Assembly (NCBI RefSeq): GCF_003865075.1
Contig: NZ_BHWB01000004.1
Span: 124,001 to 188,000, forward strand
Reading direction: 5' to 3'
DNA length: 64,000 nt
Origin: Bacteroides faecalis
GTDB taxonomy: Bacteria > Bacteroidota > Bacteroidia > Bacteroidales > Bacteroidaceae
The translations under genes were made by a program, and so were the position numbers. Each line of letters begins with the position of its first letter. Within the stretch, counting starts at the first letter, position 1. The notes under the pieces were generated by a model, which saw only the letters and a program-made list of their open reading frames with translations, did not search any database and was not told the origin of the DNA. This document shows, piece by piece, positions 36,001 through 43,624 of the stretch.

Positions 36001-37489
36001 TAGCTTGGCTGCTAATAAACAGATTAACTATCACTTGATCAGCTTGTTTTGCATAAATAAATCCGGGCATTGCCGATACAATTTTCAAGAACATCGGAGG
36101 ACAACACGGACAAGAATGCCATTCCCAACGAGAATGATTATGCGAATTCAACGGATTCTGATAAGTATATTTATCACCGGAAAGAGAAATCCCCGTTAAT
36201 ACATTATTATATAATACCCGTTCAAACTCATCCATATATTTTCCTTCACCGGTCAGTTCATTCATCCGTTGGCTGAAAAAGCCTGCTCCTACCGCAGCAC
36301 AAGTTTCCAAATAAGCATCAGTAGGAAGGAAATAATCTGCTCCGAATTTCTCATCAAAATGAATAGCACCCACACCACCGGTTATAAACATACGTCGGCC
36401 TACCATATTATCCCACCAATCAGTAGCTGTCTGAATATATTTCGGAGAATGATTTTCCAAAGCAGCAGCGGCAACCCCCGTAGCTAACAAAGTAGCACGC
36501 ACTGCATGTCCCTCAATAGTTTTCTGTTCAAAAATAGTAATAGAATCTTGAGCATAATCTCCCCATGAAGGACGAGCATTGTCCCCAAACTGAGGATCTT
36601 TATATTTTTGTTCCCGAATCCATTGCTCTGATTTCTCATTTCCCCACTTGGCCCACAATGGATAGCCACAATGTTTTCCTCTGTTCTCCATCCAGAAAGT
36701 AACCAATTTCCAGTAAGCAGTCTCATCTACCGGAAGGTTAATTTGCTTCTTAATATCAGGATTTCGTTTGAATAACCAATATAATTTAATAACGGCCTCT
36801 TCAGGTCCGGAATGTGAAGGAATAATGTTCTTTTTTGGAGCAGGTCCCATCAAATCACACATATAATTCGCCAGCCGTACTGCTACTTCCAGTAATTTCA
36901 CTTTTCCCGTAGCTTCATAGTAATGAACACCTGCTTCAATTAGCATACCGGCATTATATACATTATGTTGCCAGCGCAAAAAACCTCCATTCTCTCCCCA
37001 TCTATATTCCGGTTGCACAAGGTCCGTATAAGTATCTATAAAACCGTTGGAATCAACCTTTTGAGCTGCTTCTATCCGGGTTATATATTTATCAATTCTT
37101 TCTTCCAGCTTTTCATCAGGATGTTGTATCAGCAAATCAGATACACCTCGAATCGTTTCATAAACCAACCCGTTGAACCAAGGAAGACCGGCACTATGTC
37201 CTGTGCCCTTTTTCCCGGCAGCAACCTCATCGAAATCTATAAAAATATTGTTATTATTTTGCTCTTCAGCAGTCTTTAAATGTTTTCCTTCAAACTTATC
37301 GAAAACATCAGAGACTGTAACATTATTCCATCGGTCAAATTTCGGAGTCCAAAACGCATCATTAATCTGCACATCCTTAACCGGAATAAACTGAATAGGA
37401 GTTTTACCATCATCTTTTGCATAAGATGTTGTAACACTTCCTGCAGCAATTAATGCCATTGAAACAAAACACCAAAGCTTATTTTCCAT
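33050..37489 (-). CDS. GH127 beta-L-arabinofuranosidase fused to GH51-type arabinofuranosidase
   Basis: A very long (1479 residues) exported protein. The signal peptide is at about 1-24. A GH127 module (about 35-690) has LPWFNGLVYE, the zinc/catalytic set Glu395-Cys397 (YLETCAAV) and Cys462/Cys463 (HSCPCCPP), by analogy with HypBA1. A GH51-like start (YLYGSCIEDVNHEIYGGIYN) is at 715-734. A concanavalin-like beta-sandwich (about 750-910) appears inserted, and the GH51 barrel resumes with acid/base Glu1198 (VGNEEV) and nucleophile Glu1301 (ALFEENG). Two inverting/retaining chemistries in one chain could remove beta- and alpha-linked arabinofuranose from the same glycan. It is divergent from a GntR-type regulator gene with paired operator-like sites between them. 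Confidence 0.92.
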   Translation of the reverse strand: MENKLWCFVSMALIAAGSVTTSYAKDDGKTPIQFIPVKDVQINDAFWTPKFDRWNNVTVSDVFDKFEGKHLKTAEEQNNNNIFIDFDEVAAGKKGTGHSAGLPWFNGLVYETIRGVSDLLIQHPDEKLEERIDKYITRIEAAQKVDSNGFIDTYTDLVQPEYRWGENGGFLRWQHNVYNAGMLIEAGVHYYEATGKVKLLEVAVRLANYMCDLMGPAPKKNIIPSHSGPEEAVIKLYWLFKRNPDIKKQINLPVDETAYWKLVTFWMENRGKHCGYPLWAKWGNEKSEQWIREQKYKDPQFGDNARPSWGDYAQDSITIFEQKTIEGHAVRATLLATGVAAAALENHSPKYIQTATDWWDNMVGRRMFITGGVGAIHFDEKFGADYFLPTDAYLETCAAVGAGFFSQRMNELTGEGKYMDEFERVLYNNVLTGISLSGDKYTYQNPLNSHNHSRWEWHSCPCCPPMFLKIVSAMPGFIYAKQADQVIVNLFISSQATIELDHNTVHVQQETGYPWTGKINVTLQPEKKGKFSVKIRVPGWAQGVENPYGLYQSNLISQITLAINGKSEKVKVVDGYVEINRNWGKADRIELNLPMQPRIITACEQVKHLKGKMALASGPVIYCLEEIDNAGLDHLRIDTNCSMELVPEKGLLEGVNVIKGVAVDDKKQQINFTAIPYYAMGNRKQGAYEVWIPINKDELIEVDASKIENTIPAYLYGSCIEDVNHEIYGGIYNQRIFGESFEEPAPGVTFDDFSIYEGNWTTSHGELHATKAAGSKFIYNPIEFKNGVVEAEIKFDGTSGDNAGLITRVSKEAKGADSFNGYEISLAANGKKVVIGKHENNFSHIRDIEVDCNPAEWNRLKVVMNDGRMEVFLNDKSLFVHNENNPILATGRIGLRSWNSDVKFRNLRMKTEDMDKILKFNTIPQPEVSLHWTPIQTGNAKAVFMHDNKNAYNTTWSQLISKNGGSGKVGVANMGLNGWGIAVKEGQKFEGRLYLKGSYKGVVKVALQSADGNKEYAVQELKGVTDKWQKFPFELTSNVTDTNSRLAVYIENNGKVWMDQVVLMGTGDDLFHNLPLRNDIAKTMVNQGLTFLRYGGTMVNAPDYKFKNMIGDRDKRPQYRGHWYPYSTNGFGIEEFLQLCEAADFEPCFAVNVGESAQDMADMIEYLNGPVTSEWGKKRADAGHPEPYNVKYIEVGNEEVIWGDIRKDYEKYIQDFNRIYDAIKSKDPNIEFVSAAWWRPDSPENMKMVFDALNGKAAYWDYHPWADDNILGSQVEGELKQMKDYFQKWDPNTKMKCALFEENGVTHDMRRALGHVTIQNASRRMGDFLLTTCAANALEPYLQNDNGWNQGQIFFTPSQVWGMPPFYAKQMASNHHKPFRVFSATQGELDVTAATDEKREEVVVHVSNIHDYVITANICLKGFDSPSKIKVITLSGSLKDKNTPEQPERIVPQEKVLYYTKDLKYEFPASSYTILVYQK

Positions 37490-37646
37490 CCTATATTTTA
37501 TTTAGTAGTTATATTATTGTCCCATACAAATTACATATTTCCTTCTTCCGTAAGATAACTTTCCTTTCTAATTTCCAGATAATAACACAATATAGGTTCA
37601 CTCCAATTTCCATAAGATGCGATTATTGTCCTACTGAAAGACGCTG

Positions 37647-37755
37647 CAAAGATATGGATAAAAAAACAAATACTGGTACGAACTGGTACGATTATATTTA
37701 TGTTATAAAACACAGACCAGTTCATACCAGTCAATTACTAAAAAAGCTACCTTTG
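37647..37755. promoter_or_regulatory. Symmetric divergent promoter/operator region of GH127-GH51 and GntR genes
   Basis: Leftward promoter: -7 box TATCTTTG on the minus strand (37654-37647). Rightward: TACCTTTG (37748-37755). Neither has a TTTG -33 box. Instead each -33 region is covered by a copy of the same element. One copy is at 37671-37691 (ACTGGTACGAACTGGT plus a few flanking bases) and the other, inverted, at 37715-37732, sharing 16 of 17 bases as reverse complements. Each copy itself contains two ACTGGT half-sites in direct order. The spacing from operator edge to -7 box is 15-16 bases on both sides. The natural ligand is the adjacent GntR-family protein, acting as repressor or as activator replacing the -33 contact. 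Confidence 0.8.
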
Positions 37756-37779
37756 TGCCGGAAACAAATTATAGAATCA

Positions 37780-38757
37780 ATGAAACTCAATGAATCTAAA
37801 TATAAACAAGTAGTAAACTATGTGATTGAAGGAATAAATGAAGGACATTTCCGAAAAGGAGACTGGATTCCTTCCATCAACGAGTTTAGAAAAAAATATA
37901 ATTTATCACGAGATACTGTTTTTGCCGGAATCAGTGAATTAAAATCCAGAGGAATCATCGATTCTACTCCCGGAGTAGGATATTATATCGCAAGTACAAA
38001 ACTAACTTTAAAACATCGGATTCTACTTTTATTCAATGAGTTCAATGAGTTTAAAGAAGAACTTTATAATTCCTTTATTGAAAACATAGATAAAACTACT
38101 ACCGTAGAAATTTATTTCCACAATTATAATCGGAAAGTATTCGAAACCCTCGTTAATGATGCAAATGGTAAATATACTTCTTATATATTAATGCCAGGGA
38201 AATTCCAGGGATTAGATCCATTATTGCAATCTTTATCCGGAAAAGTATTTCTATTGGATCATTGTCATAACGAACTCAAAGGGAAATATTCGTCTGTTAC
38301 ACAAAATTTCGAGAAAGACACTTACGAAGCATTAAAGTTTGAATTAAAACATATAGAGAAATACAAGCGGATTTTTATGGTGCAAAGTGAAGCTAAAGAA
38401 CCTTATGAGCGGTATGACGGTTTACAAAGATTCAGCAAGGAGTATGGTTTCGAGCATAAATATCTGAATAATGTAACAGGTAAAAAGATTAAGAATGGAG
38501 ATCTTTTTATACTTGTGAATGACAGAGATTTAGTAGACGTGCTAAAGCAGGCAAAAAAGCAGGATTTAACTCCCGGTCAGGAATTTGGCATTATATCTTA
38601 TAATGATACTCCTTTGAAAGAAATTCTTGCAGGTGGAATAACAACCCTATCCACTGATTTCAAGTTAATGGGTAAAACAATGGCTTCACTTATCAAAAAA
38701 AAGAATATTGAGACATACGAAAATCCCTGGATACTTAACATTAGAAAATCCTTGTAA
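37780..38757 (+). CDS. GntR-family transcription regulator with LacI-like sugar-binding domain
   Basis: A 325-residue regulator. The N-terminal winged helix (about 1-75; YVIEGINEGHFRKGDWIPSI, then YNLSRDTVFAGISELKSRGI) is typical GntR. The rest (about 85-325) resembles the periplasmic-binding/LacI effector domain (KHRILLLFNEFNEFKEEL, SYILMPGKFQGL, DRDLVDVLKQAKKQ, EFGIISYNDTPLKEIL). I choose the ATG at 37780, 24 bases after the TACCTTTG box. Upstream in-frame codons run through the operators and promoter and are not credible. It probably senses a pentose or arabino-oligosaccharide and controls the divergent GH127-GH51 gene and itself. Confidence 0.9.
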   Translation: MKLNESKYKQVVNYVIEGINEGHFRKGDWIPSINEFRKKYNLSRDTVFAGISELKSRGIIDSTPGVGYYIASTKLTLKHRILLLFNEFNEFKEELYNSFIENIDKTTTVEIYFHNYNRKVFETLVNDANGKYTSYILMPGKFQGLDPLLQSLSGKVFLLDHCHNELKGKYSSVTQNFEKDTYEALKFELKHIEKYKRIFMVQSEAKEPYERYDGLQRFSKEYGFEHKYLNNVTGKKIKNGDLFILVNDRDLVDVLKQAKKQDLTPGQEFGIISYNDTPLKEILAGGITTLSTDFKLMGKTMASLIKKKNIETYENPWILNIRKSL

Positions 38758-38849
38758 AGTCCAAGACTAACATAGGCTTTTATCATTGAATAAGAAAGAG
38801 GAATTTAGGCATTATCTGCTATAATAATGAATAATGCCTTAATAAAACT

Positions 38850-39332
38850 CTACATATGGAATACCCCAACAATAAACTGATAACAAAAATATCCGCATAC
38901 AATTAGTTTCAAGACTGTTCCAAACAGGAAACCGATTAACGAGCCTATACCGGATCTTATTGCTTGGTGAAATTCTCGATCTCCCAACAATTCTCCGATC
39001 ACAGCTCCCAGAAATGGTCCAATAATGATTCCCGACGGAAGAAAAAGCAATCCAACAAGGGTTCCGATAATACAGCCCCAACTTCCCCACTTACTACCTC
39101 CGCCATATTTACTACCCAGCATCGGAGTGAAATAATCCAAGACCAACAGAACGCCAACAATCAACAACCATACCAACAATTGGGTAGTAGTATATTGAAC
39201 CTTATCTGTTGCATGAAGTAATAACAAACCGACATAAGCTATCGGAAGTCCGGGAAGCATCGGAATGATGCAACCTATCAAGCCTGTAATCATACATACA
39301 GCACCTAATATAATAAGAATGACATCTATCAT
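38850..39332 (-). CDS. DUF456 family membrane protein
   Basis: A 160-residue protein with four to five hydrophobic segments rich in glycine and isoleucine. It has the DUF456 pattern IILGAVCMITGLIGCIIPML then PGLPIAYVGLLLLH, DYFTPMLGSKYGGGSKWGSW and PFLGAVIGELLGDREFHQAI. Function in the family is not established. It is the last gene of an apparent transcription unit with the VWA and MoxR genes (34-base gap), which suggests a shared role at the inner membrane. Confidence 0.82.
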   Translation of the reverse strand: MIDVILIILGAVCMITGLIGCIIPMLPGLPIAYVGLLLLHATDKVQYTTTQLLVWLLIVGVLLVLDYFTPMLGSKYGGGSKWGSWGCIIGTLVGLLFLPSGIIIGPFLGAVIGELLGDREFHQAIRSGIGSLIGFLFGTVLKLIVCGYFCYQFIVGVFHM

Positions 39333-39366
39333 TTCATTTCCTATTTATTATATAAACAAAATAATA

Positions 39367-40806
39367 TCAATAACGCCTTATCGGAGTATAATTAATCTGA
39401 TAAATACGATCAAAAAAAGGAATCCACTCATTCTCAGCAATGCCAATCTGCAAACCATAAAAATGTGTATTAGCATTCCGGTATTCTTGAATTTGTCGGG
39501 TCAGTTCGGGTGAAGAAAGGGGAATTTTAAAATCACTGATCCACAATACATCTGCATTCATATATATTTTATTTGATTGAAGCAATTGAAACATAGCTTT
39601 CAACATTCGTGTTGCATCTGTGTCTCCACAAGCTGTAGTAGAAAAGAATTCAAGCAGCCTCACCCGTTCTTTTCGAATATCAATTGGAGTGATAGACACA
39701 GAAAAAGCAATTAGAAAACAATCACGTTTCTGTCTATCAGCTATCTCCAGTAGTTTCACCATCAATGAGTAAGCTATCTTTTCCGGTTTCCCGACCATAC
39801 TTCCGGAAGTATCCAGGCAAACGATCATCGGTCCTTTCAATACCGCCGGCTTCACTTCCAATTTTCTGGCAGGTTGCATAATCTCAGATTTATAACGGAA
39901 GTTTTGAAGCTTATGGGTAAGGTATTTATAAACAAATAAATCTTCTAGCTCAGCATCGGCACAATGAACCAATTCTGTAGGCAACAATGAGTTTAAATCA
40001 TTTCCGATTGTAATACCCAGTATATCACACTTAGAAGCATGTTCCATTCTATAAATATCTCCTTCTGCCACAGATAACTGATCTTGACCGTCATCATCAG
40101 CAATACGCCCCATTTTATTTGCTACTTTCAGTATCTCCGGAAATTCTCTCTGAATACGTACGATCTTTCGTATCCGCTCAAAATCAATTGTATTCCAAAT
40201 GCCATTCATCAATCCCCATGATTGAAAAAATTCATCCTTCTCTACTTTATTCTTATCCAGATACTCCGGAATATTTTTAAAGTTAGAGCGCATCCTCTGT
40301 TCCAGATTATCCTTACGCAGTTCTATTTCTTCCTCCTTTTGTTTCTGATTTTTCTGACGAAAAGCTTCTTTCCAATCATCCACCATTTTCTCCCATATCT
40401 TGTCGTCAGCATACTTTCCTTCCTGCCCAAACTGTCCTCTGTAGAAACGATGATCAAATCCAAATTCCTGATATACATCATCTAATTGTTTAAGCAGTGC
40501 CTGCCAACCATGCCTGCGTCGTTCTATCGACCACTCCAACACAAGTTCCATTCCCTCCTGCTCCGACTGACTCTTCTGCAAATTATATCTCTCCTTCTCT
40601 AAATTCAACTTAATAAATTGAACCATTGTATCATAAAAAATACAAGCACAGATATCATTGTTCAAAACCTGTATTTTTATAATCGGATCATTCATAACAG
40701 ACAATAAATAGGCATACAACGGTTCCGAGTCTGTTTCTGCACACTCTCCAGTTTTCATATACTTATCCAATGCCTGGATATAAAAAGCCGAAGTATATCT
40801 ATTCAT
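39367..40806 (-). CDS. VWA-domain protein, ViaA-like partner of MoxR ATPase
   Basis: A roughly 479-residue protein whose C-terminal part holds a von Willebrand A domain with an intact metal-ion-dependent adhesion site (CLDTSGSM). The N-terminal 300 residues are helical and highly charged (EAFRQKNQKQKEEEIELRKD), as in ViaA. ViaA stimulates the RavA ATPase and the pair acts as a chaperone system linked to respiratory complexes and membrane stress in enterobacteria. I start it at the ATG at 40806, overlapping the ATPase stop by 8 bases. ATGs at 40812 and 40848 are alternatives. Confidence 0.83.
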   Translation of the reverse strand: MNRYTSAFYIQALDKYMKTGECAETDSEPLYAYLLSVMNDPIIKIQVLNNDICACIFYDTMVQFIKLNLEKERYNLQKSQSEQEGMELVLEWSIERRRHGWQALLKQLDDVYQEFGFDHRFYRGQFGQEGKYADDKIWEKMVDDWKEAFRQKNQKQKEEEIELRKDNLEQRMRSNFKNIPEYLDKNKVEKDEFFQSWGLMNGIWNTIDFERIRKIVRIQREFPEILKVANKMGRIADDDGQDQLSVAEGDIYRMEHASKCDILGITIGNDLNSLLPTELVHCADAELEDLFVYKYLTHKLQNFRYKSEIMQPARKLEVKPAVLKGPMIVCLDTSGSMVGKPEKIAYSLMVKLLEIADRQKRDCFLIAFSVSITPIDIRKERVRLLEFFSTTACGDTDATRMLKAMFQLLQSNKIYMNADVLWISDFKIPLSSPELTRQIQEYRNANTHFYGLQIGIAENEWIPFFDRIYQINYTPIRRY

Positions 40807-42343
40807 CTCCATACCGCAATTTACGTACATCCACACGTGCCCATGCAATTTCTTTACGGATAGTGGCTATGTATTGATCGATTTCTTTTTTATCTTCTTC
40901 TGTCACAAATATATTTTCCCGCAAACCTTTCACTTGCTTATCTATTTTTTTATTAACGATCTCCAGTTCTGTTTCATAATCTCTATCTGTTACAGACAGA
41001 TTTCCCAGCCACAACTGTTGTTGCTCCCCTCTATTAAGTCTCTTCATGGGAAAACGTACGCCATTAATATACAGATGTCTACTATCTCTGAACAGCGAAA
41101 CCCGCTCAGCATTTTGTTCATCAGGAACACCCGAAAAAGCACGGATAATTGTTCGTTTCGGATTTAAGGGATCAGTGTACATCACTCCTACCATTGGCGT
41201 ATCTTTTGTACTATACTCTTTCATATTTTTATAATCCACAATAAAAATATAGGTATTACCTGTACCATGATTTTCCACCTGATAATAAAAATGATCTATG
41301 ATCAACAAATCGTCATCCCGACGATCTCCTTTTTGCCTGGCCTTCTCTAATGCTTCATGTACACGACTTACCTTCAAATCTGATTTAAGAGATAAAGTAA
41401 TAGATGAAAGTTCCTTCATATAAGGGACAAACAATGCACGAATCACAATTTGACGGATATTTGTATACTCGTCCGGCTCATTCCACAAACAATGATAAAT
41501 AGGTAAAATATCAGTCGTACGAACTTCGGAACATCCATGTATAAAAGCGGAGGTCTTTAACAAACGAACAATATTCTTCCAACGACGATCACTTATATAC
41601 ACATTACGGTGAATTCCGGAAGCTTCTATTTCAACTTTACCTAAACATTTACGAATCTCAGTAATACAGGACAAAACCTCAATAGGAACAGTTATCTGCC
41701 GTATTTCTCTTTGCCACTCCGCATATTCCTCGTCCGAAATCTGCCATTGACATTCCGAATCTTCTAATCCGACATTATCATCCAACAACATCTTATAAAA
41801 TGTATCTTCCTGCTTTACACAGGTACAAATCACACGAAGCAAAAAACGATCCCACAAAGCCTCCAAACCTTCGCCTTTCGAAGGTAATTCATTACTGGCG
41901 GCAACCAATAATTTTAAAGGCAACTTTAATTCTGAATCTCCATTCCTAAACAACTTTTCATTGATTACTGTCAATAAAGTATTTTGAATAGCGGGACCGG
42001 CCTTCCATATTTCATCCAGAAATACCACATCAGCCACAGGCAAATATCCTTCGACAATACGTTCATACTTATCCGACTCTTTTAACCGGCTAATACTTAC
42101 CGGACCAAAGATTTCATCAGGAGTAGAAAAGCGAGACATCAAATACTCAAAAGCTTTCGCATTGACAAAAGCTCTTTTCAACCGTCGTGCTACCATTGAT
42201 TTAGCCACTCCCGGAGGCCCCAACAACAAAATACTTTCACCAGCTAATGCAGCCAACAAGGACAAGTTTATTTCTGTTTCCTTTTCGTAGACCCCTCGGT
42301 TCATTTCAACCAATAATAACTGTATACGTTCTCTTATTTCCAT
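40799..42343 (-). CDS. MoxR-family AAA+ ATPase, RavA-like
   Basis: A 514-residue AAA+ ATPase. Walker A is GPPGVAKS at residues 43-50, Walker B VVFLDEIWK near 107-114, sensor 1 AASNELP and an arginine-finger region ALWDRFLLRV follow. The C-terminal region (about 330-514) is unlike classical MoxR and matches the RavA arrangement with a small beta domain and helical end. It pairs with the overlapping VWA gene. RavA-ViaA in E. coli modulates complex I and fumarate reductase. A similar role in anaerobic respiration of Bacteroides is plausible but inferred. A TATCTTTG box lies 32 bases upstream of the start. Confidence 0.87.
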   Translation of the reverse strand: MEIRERIQLLLVEMNRGVYEKETEINLSLLAALAGESILLLGPPGVAKSMVARRLKRAFVNAKAFEYLMSRFSTPDEIFGPVSISRLKESDKYERIVEGYLPVADVVFLDEIWKAGPAIQNTLLTVINEKLFRNGDSELKLPLKLLVAASNELPSKGEGLEALWDRFLLRVICTCVKQEDTFYKMLLDDNVGLEDSECQWQISDEEYAEWQREIRQITVPIEVLSCITEIRKCLGKVEIEASGIHRNVYISDRRWKNIVRLLKTSAFIHGCSEVRTTDILPIYHCLWNEPDEYTNIRQIVIRALFVPYMKELSSITLSLKSDLKVSRVHEALEKARQKGDRRDDDLLIIDHFYYQVENHGTGNTYIFIVDYKNMKEYSTKDTPMVGVMYTDPLNPKRTIIRAFSGVPDEQNAERVSLFRDSRHLYINGVRFPMKRLNRGEQQQLWLGNLSVTDRDYETELEIVNKKIDKQVKGLRENIFVTEEDKKEIDQYIATIRKEIAWARVDVRKLRYGDE

Positions 42344-42374
42344 TTCCTTATATACTAAAAATATAAATTTGCAT

Positions 42375-42382
42375 CAAAGATA
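42375..42382 (-). promoter_or_regulatory. -7 box of the RavA-like operon
   Basis: TATCTTTG on the minus strand, 32 bases before the ATPase start. No TTTG -33 box at the usual spacing. Confidence 0.6.
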
Positions 42383-42383
42383 C

Positions 42384-42720
42384 GAAAAAGCATATTTATA
42401 ACGAGCACTACATAAAATTAGGTTGAAATAAAAATGTCTTCAAAAAAAATCGATATTACATTCACTTTTTCATTTATTTTATCTCAAACATTATATACTA
42501 TTAGAAAAAAAAGAATATCTTTGCAAAATAGAAAAACAACCATATCTACCAGAAACGAAACACTAATACAATGAAAAAGAAAGGACCTTAATTTTTTAGC
42601 AGCTATTAGAAGGATTGAGTGAAAACTTTATTCTACTCCTTCGTCGGTATTATGGATAACACATATTATTATCCTAATCTTAAAATCATACCTATGTTAG
42701 CCAATTTTAACATTTACACA
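42384..42720 (+). promoter_or_regulatory. Long leader region of the glycoside-oxidation cluster
   Basis: About 340 bases without a recognisable gene. TATCTTTG at 42516-42523 is a good -7 box and predicts a leader of nearly 190 bases before the ATG at 42721. Within the leader an ATG at 42571 opens a six-codon frame (MKKKGP, stop). It may be a leader peptide or chance. No riboswitch family was recognised. Confidence 0.5.
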
Positions 42721-43605
42721 ATGAATAAAAGATTTAACTTATTATTGTTAGCCATCCTAATTCCCCTTTGCGGAATAAAAGCAGAGAATAAAATCACTAT
42801 AGGTGTTATTCAATATGATTGGAGTGATATTGATAAAAGTTTCAAAGAGCTACATGATTCCGGATTTGGATCTTGCCAACTCCAATACAGCCAGAAAATG
42901 GATAAAAACTTCGCTGAAAAACTGAAGGCTGCCTCTAAAAAACATCAGATAAAAGTAACAACAGTAGTTTCGGTTCCCGGACATTGTGTTTGGAATTTCA
43001 AGGAAGGTCCCTCAACAATCGGCTTAGTCCCTGAAAATGGGCGTGAAGAGAAACTAGCAGTTTATCGTAAAATGATTGATTTTTGCGTAATGGCAGACAT
43101 ACCAGCCATGCACTCTCATTTTGGTTTTATCCCGGAAGATTTAGCTTCTGAGCAATACAAAAGTTTTATTGAAGTAATGAAAGGATTGGCAAATTACGCA
43201 AAAGAACGTAATGTCATGATCTATTTTGAAACAGGACAGGAAACCCCAATCACATTGATCCGTGCGATTAAAGATATAGGTACAGGAAATCTTTTTATCA
43301 ATTGCGACCTGGCTAATCTATTAATGTACGGAAAAGCAAATTCACTTGACGCTGTAAAATTATTCGGTAGTTTGATTAAAGAATTTCATGCAAAAGACGG
43401 AAAATATCCTGATCCGAATAATCCTTATGTATTAGGTAAAGAAGTAAACATACCCGAAGGAGATGTCAATTTTCCAGCTGTAATTGAAGAATTGAAGAAA
43501 CAAAACTTCCAGGGATCTTTAACCATTGAGTGTGAGTTAGGGGATAGCAATCGAGATTATGTAATCAAGACTCGTAAATATTTGCAAGAACTATTAGATA
43601 AATAA
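42721..43605 (+). CDS. Secreted sugar phosphate isomerase/epimerase-like TIM barrel protein
   Basis: A 294-residue xylose-isomerase-like TIM-barrel protein with a signal peptide (LLLLAILIPLCGIKA), so it acts outside the cytoplasm. I start it at the ATG at 42721 because the signal begins there. Metal-ligand-like residues appear at YFETGQE, NCDLANLL, KEFHAKDG and LTIECELGD, the usual E/D/H/E set. Free sugars or keto-sugars rather than phosphates are the likely substrates in the periplasm. It is 19 bases upstream of a Gfo/Idh/MocA gene and near a DUF1080 gene, a combination known from glycoside 3-oxidation clusters of Bacteroides. Confidence 0.85.
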   Translation: MNKRFNLLLLAILIPLCGIKAENKITIGVIQYDWSDIDKSFKELHDSGFGSCQLQYSQKMDKNFAEKLKAASKKHQIKVTTVVSVPGHCVWNFKEGPSTIGLVPENGREEKLAVYRKMIDFCVMADIPAMHSHFGFIPEDLASEQYKSFIEVMKGLANYAKERNVMIYFETGQETPITLIRAIKDIGTGNLFINCDLANLLMYGKANSLDAVKLFGSLIKEFHAKDGKYPDPNNPYVLGKEVNIPEGDVNFPAVIEELKKQNFQGSLTIECELGDSNRDYVIKTRKYLQELLDK

Positions 43606-43624
43606 TCATATAAATTTTATTACT

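Noticed and set aside
37453..37779. N-terminal extension of the GntR regulator
   Set aside because: It would run through the operators and the TACCTTTG promoter box, and the GntR domain starts after 37780.
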